NCBI GenBank assembly: GCA_009784895.1
Contig: WQXJ01000012.1
Location: 1 to 50,352 of the forward strand
Direction of reading: 5' to 3'
Origin: Micrococcales bacterium
Lineage (GTDB): Bacteria > Actinomycetota > Actinomycetes > Actinomycetales > WQXJ01
Length of the DNA: 50,352 nucleotides
Numbering within the stretch: the stretch's first letter is position 1; each line of letters opens with the position of its first letter. The position numbers and the translations under genes are program-made. Below are positions 47,381 through 50,352 of the stretch, in pieces. A model generated the notes under the pieces. That model worked only from the letters and a program-made list of their open reading frames with translations, made no database searches and had not been told where the DNA came from.

Positions 47381-47566
47381 GTGGCAAAAACCGCACTGAT
47401 CGTCAAGGCCGCGCGCAAACCTAAGTTCAAAGTGCGCGGCTATAGCCGCTGCAGCCGGTGCGGCCGGCCGCGCAGCGTCTACCGCAAGTTTGGCCTGTGC
47501 CGGGTGTGCCTGCGTGAGATGGCCCACCGCGGCGAACTACCAGGTATCACCAAGTCGAGCTGGTAA
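47381..47566 (+). CDS. rpsN: 30S ribosomal protein S14, zinc-binding short form
   Basis: A 61-residue protein, GTG start. [21 protein letters not shown] holds the two CxxC zinc pairs, so this is the type Z (C+) form. [17 protein letters not shown] is the normal C-terminus. It follows rplE by one base. Confidence 0.96.
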   Translation: MAKTALIVKAARKPKFKVRGYSRCSRCGRPRSVYRKFGLCRVCLREMAHRGELPGITKSSW

Positions 47567-47630
47567 CCACCTACGCCACAGGTGCTGGCCAGGCCGGCAA
47601 ACCGTGGGGAGAAAGGGCAACACAACCAAT

Positions 47631-48029
47631 ATGACCATGACAGATCCGATAGCGGATATGCTCACCCGCATCCGCAACGCCAATTCGGCTCACCACGAAG
47701 AGGTGGAGATGCCGTACTCGAAGATGAAGGCCGCGATCGCTGAGATTCTGCGCAAAGAGGGCTACATCTTGGGCTGGGAGCAGACCGAGGCCCGCGTCGG
47801 TTCGACGCTGCGCGTGGAGTTGAAGTATGGACAGGACCGCGAGCGGGCTTTGTCCGGGCTGCGGCGCATTTCCAAGCCGGGCTTGCGGGTCTATGCCAAG
47901 TCAACCGGCCTGCCCAGGGTTCTAGGCGGTCTGGGCATTGCGATCTTGTCGACCTCGTCGGGGTTGCTGACAGATAGGCAAGCGGCCAAGAAAGGCGTGG
48001 GTGGGGAAGTCCTCGCCTACGTCTGGTAG
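47631..48029 (+). CDS. rpsH: 30S ribosomal protein S8
   Basis: A 132-residue protein: [39 protein letters not shown], and [23 protein letters not shown] 47631 is chosen, since family members start at or near this MTDPIAD block. In other bacteria S8 represses the spc operon. Confidence 0.96.
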   Translation: MTMTDPIADMLTRIRNANSAHHEEVEMPYSKMKAAIAEILRKEGYILGWEQTEARVGSTLRVELKYGQDRERALSGLRRISKPGLRVYAKSTGLPRVLGGLGIAILSTSSGLLTDRQAAKKGVGGEVLAYVW

Positions 48030-48047
48030 GAACGGGGGCGAAAGCAG

Positions 48048-48590
48048 ATGGCTTCACGAATTGGCAAGATGCCGGTGCCGGTACCCGGTGGCGTTGATGT
48101 GAAGATCGACGGTCGCCAGGTCACGGTCAAAGGTCCCAAAGGCACACTCAGCCGCCAACTACCCGAGCCAGTCAGCGTCAAACAGGGCCAGGACGGCGCC
48201 ATTGTCCTGACCGTGCCAGATGAAGAGCGGCGCTCGCGGGCTATGCACGGGCTGTCACGGACTTTGGTGGCCAATATGGTCACCGGCGTGACCGAAGGCT
48301 ATTCAAAGGTTCTCGAGATCGTTGGTACCGGTTACCGCGTTGTGGCCAAGGGCAGCGATCTGGAATTCTCGCTCGGTTTCTCCCACCCTGTGGTGGTCAA
48401 GGCGCCAGATGGCATCACCTTTGCGGTCGAATTGCCAACCCGCTTTTCGATCTCCGGAATCGACAAGCAGCAAGTAGGCGAAGTGGCGGCCAATATCCGC
48501 AAGTTGCGCAAACCAGAGCCCTACAAAGGTAAAGGCGTGCGGTACCAAGGCGAACAGGTCAGGCGCAAAGTTGGAAAGGCCGGTAAGTAG
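48048..48590 (+). CDS. rplF: 50S ribosomal protein L6
   Basis: A 180-residue two-domain protein, [20 protein letters not shown], then [34 protein letters not shown] and [20 protein letters not shown]. Full family length. It lies at the base of the stalk. Confidence 0.97.
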   Translation: MASRIGKMPVPVPGGVDVKIDGRQVTVKGPKGTLSRQLPEPVSVKQGQDGAIVLTVPDEERRSRAMHGLSRTLVANMVTGVTEGYSKVLEIVGTGYRVVAKGSDLEFSLGFSHPVVVKAPDGITFAVELPTRFSISGIDKQQVGEVAANIRKLRKPEPYKGKGVRYQGEQVRRKVGKAGK

Positions 48591-48592
48591 TC

Positions 48593-48952
48593 ATGGCAAC
48601 GGTTTCTCGTAGCGCTGGACGGGCCAAGCGGCACCATCGGGTGCGTAAGCATTTGGCCGGCACTGCCGCCCGTCCCCGCCTGGTTGTAACCAGGTCCGCC
48701 CGGCATATGTTGGCTCAAGTGGTCGACGATTCGCTGGGCCAGACTCTGGTCTCGGCTTCGACAATGGAGGCCAGTCTTAGACAAGAAAAGGCTGACAAGA
48801 CGGCCAAGGCCAAGCGAGTCGGCGAATTGATCGCCGAGCGGGCCAAGGCCCAAGGCATTGGCGCGGTTGTGTTTGACCGGGCCGGTAACAAGTACCACGG
48901 CCGGGTTGCCGCCGTGGCCGATGGCGCCCGTGAGGGCGGGTTGGCGCTCTAA
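48593..48952 (+). CDS. rplR: 50S ribosomal protein L18
   Basis: A 119-residue protein with [40 protein letters not shown], and [20 protein letters not shown]. It binds 5S rRNA with L5. ATG two bases after rplF stop. Confidence 0.97.
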   Translation: MATVSRSAGRAKRHHRVRKHLAGTAARPRLVVTRSARHMLAQVVDDSLGQTLVSASTMEASLRQEKADKTAKAKRVGELIAERAKAQGIGAVVFDRAGNKYHGRVAAVADGAREGGLAL

Positions 48953-48971
48953 TGGGAAGGCAGACCAACTG

Positions 48972-49676
48972 ATGGCAGAGCTGCAGCAGACCGGGGCTGG
49001 CGATTCCCAGCGCCGCGACGGCGACAAGCGTGATGACCGCCGCGATGACCGCCGCGAAGGCGGTCGTGACGGTGGCCGCAATGGTGGCCGCGACGGTGGC
49101 CGGCGCGACCAGTCGCGCCGCGGTGGACGTGATGGCGATGATCGCAATCAGTTCATGGAGCGGGTGGTTTCGATCAACCGCGTGGCCAAAGTGGTCAAAG
49201 GCGGCCGGCGGTTCTCCTTCACCGCCCTGGTGGTGGTCGGTAACGGCGACGGCATGGTTGGCGTTGGCTACGGTAAGGCCAAAGAAGTGCCTGCGGCTAT
49301 CGCCAAAGGCGTCGAGGAGGCCAAGAAGGCCTTTTTCAAGGTGCCGCGGATCCAGAAGACCATCCCTCATCCCATCCAGGGCGAGTCCGCAGCTGGTGTT
49401 GTTTTCATGCGCCCAGCCGCGCCTGGGACCGGTGTTATCGCCGGTGGACCGGTGCGCGCAGTGCTCGAATGTGCCGGTATCCACGATGTTTTGTCTAAGT
49501 CACTGGGCAGCGCCAACGCCATCAACATTGCCCATGCCACGGTGGCGGCGCTCAAAGCCTTGGAGGAACCGCAAACCGTGGCCGCTCGCCGCGGCCTGCC
49601 GGTCGAAGATGTGGCGCCAGCGCCACTGCTGCGGGCGATTGCAGCCGGTGCCAAGGCTAACGAGGAGCAGCCATGA
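48972..49676 (+). CDS. rpsE: 30S ribosomal protein S5 with an Arg/Asp/Gly-rich N-terminus
   Basis: A 234-residue protein. The S5 domain begins near residue 58 ([20 protein letters not shown]) with [40 protein letters not shown] and [18 protein letters not shown]. The first 57 residues are a highly charged extension with repeated GGRDGGR units between DRRDDRREG and [14 protein letters not shown] 48972 has GGGAAGG upstream; the frame above it overlaps rplR. S5 takes part in decoding fidelity. Confidence 0.95.
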   Translation: MAELQQTGAGDSQRRDGDKRDDRRDDRREGGRDGGRNGGRDGGRRDQSRRGGRDGDDRNQFMERVVSINRVAKVVKGGRRFSFTALVVVGNGDGMVGVGYGKAKEVPAAIAKGVEEAKKAFFKVPRIQKTIPHPIQGESAAGVVFMRPAAPGTGVIAGGPVRAVLECAGIHDVLSKSLGSANAINIAHATVAALKALEEPQTVAARRGLPVEDVAPAPLLRAIAAGAKANEEQP

Positions 49677-49855
49677 CCACTCTGGTAATCAAGCAGATCA
49701 GATCGGCTATTGGCGGCAAGCGGAACCAGCGCGAGACGCTGCGTACGCTGGGCCTGCGCAAGATTGGTCAAAGCGTCGAAAAGCCGGACCGCCCGGAAAT
49801 CAGGGGCATGGTCCGCACGGTGGCTCACCTAGTGAGTGTGGAGGAGATTGACTGA
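49673..49855 (+). CDS. rpmD: 50S ribosomal protein L30
   Basis: A 60-residue protein: [40 protein letters not shown] and [15 protein letters not shown]. It overlaps rpsE by four bases (ATGA) and rplO by one. Confidence 0.96.
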   Translation: MTTLVIKQIRSAIGGKRNQRETLRTLGLRKIGQSVEKPDRPEIRGMVRTVAHLVSVEEID

Positions 49856-50352
49856 TGGCAACGGACAAGGATTTCGATCCGGCTGCCGGCGCTCCGGCCG
49901 AGCCCAAGGCCGACCAGGCCAAGTCAGCCGAACCCAAAGCCGACCAGGCAGAAAAGCCTGAGCCGAAGGCTGACAAGGCCGATAAGCCTGAACCCAAGGC
50001 GGAAAAGCCAAAGGCCGACAAGCCCAAGGCTGACAAGGCTGAGCCAGCCGAACCCAAAGCCGACCAGGCAGACAAGCCTGAACCCAAGGCGACCGTCAGC
50101 GAGGCTGAGGGCGAGGACGTCACGGAAGACACGACATCGGACAAGGTACAGGTACTCAAACTGCACCACCTCAGGCCGGCCCCAGGCGCCAAAAAGGCCA
50201 AGATACGGGTCGGTCGCGGCGAGGGCGGCACCAGAGGCAAAACCGCCGGTCGCGGCACCAAGGGCACCAAGGCTCGCGGCCGGGTGCCGGCCCGCCTAGA
50301 GGGCGGCCAGATGCCACTGCATATGCGCCTGCCCAAGCTGCGCGGCTTCAAA
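49855..50352 (+). CDS. rplO: 50S ribosomal protein L15, partial, with a Lys/Pro/Glu-rich extension
   Basis: The window ends within this gene after 166 codons. The L15 domain begins near residue 99 ([20 protein letters not shown], then [18 protein letters not shown] and [13 protein letters not shown]). The first 98 residues are a low-complexity run of [10 protein letters not shown]-like units, not part of normal L15. The start is the ATG sharing a base with the rpmD stop; no internal start near residue 98 is obvious. secY would be expected next, outside the window. Confidence 0.93.
   Translation, partial: MATDKDFDPAAGAPAEPKADQAKSAEPKADQAEKPEPKADKADKPEPKAEKPKADKPKADKAEPAEPKADQADKPEPKATVSEAEGEDVTEDTTSDKVQVLKLHHLRPAPGAKKAKIRVGRGEGGTRGKTAGRGTKGTKARGRVPARLEGGQMPLHMRLPKLRGFK

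Overview
The window is chromosomal DNA from a high-GC Gram-positive bacterium (Actinomycetota). The evidence is the gene order tRNA-Thr, tRNA-Met, rpmG, hadA/hadB-like, murB, add, aspC, tRNA-Trp, secE, nusG, rplK, rplA, rplJ, rplL, rpoB, rpoC, rpsL, rpsG, fusA, tuf, then the S10 and spc ribosomal clusters. An IdeR/DtxR regulator, a TTG-started rpoB, an actinobacterial rpoB core and many GTG starts agree with this. I cannot place it below class level.

Region 1 (1-2755) is host DNA: the tail of an unidentified gene, a YciI-like gene, an array of 31-bp tandem repeats, an IdeR-type iron regulator, and yajQ and ybjQ family genes on the opposite strand.

Region 2 (2784-11835) is a compact integrated element of about 9.0 kb. 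It sits in the 3' half of a tRNA-Tyr gene and is bounded by a perfect 60-bp direct repeat (attL/attR). The left, rightward arm carries a tyrosine integrase, an excisionase-like HTH protein, a DUF3631-type ATPase and several unrecognised proteins. The right, leftward arm carries three small HTH regulators in an overlapping operon, then an HNH endonuclease and a probable phage terminase small subunit. The 181-bp gap between HNH and TerS contains a dyad, in the place where cos lies in HK97-type phages. No large terminase, portal, capsid or tail gene is visible. The best reading is a phage satellite (PICI-like) that carries its own packaging specificity and borrows the rest from a helper phage; a reduced prophage remnant is the alternative. 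Integrase arm-type sites (TTGCACG, 11-bp spacing) appear at both ends.

Region 3 (11836-19155) holds a DUF2335 membrane protein, three tRNAs, rpmG, a MaoC-type dehydratase pair, an MFS transporter, murB, adenosine deaminase and an aspartate-family aminotransferase.

Region 4 (19156-39558) is the secE-nusG-rplKA / rplJL-rpoBC / rpsLG-fusA-tuf block. A CapA-like protein with N-terminal RDIHG repeats and two tandem YwaF-like membrane proteins split rplKA from rplJL. A type IV prepilin peptidase-like gene lies between rpoC and rpsL.

Region 5 (39559-50352) begins with a small free-standing EF-Tu domain-2 protein and a 0.6-kb structured leader. It continues with rpsJ through rplO, the last cut by the window edge. 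Several of these proteins (NusG, S3, S5, L15) carry long charged, repetitive extensions.
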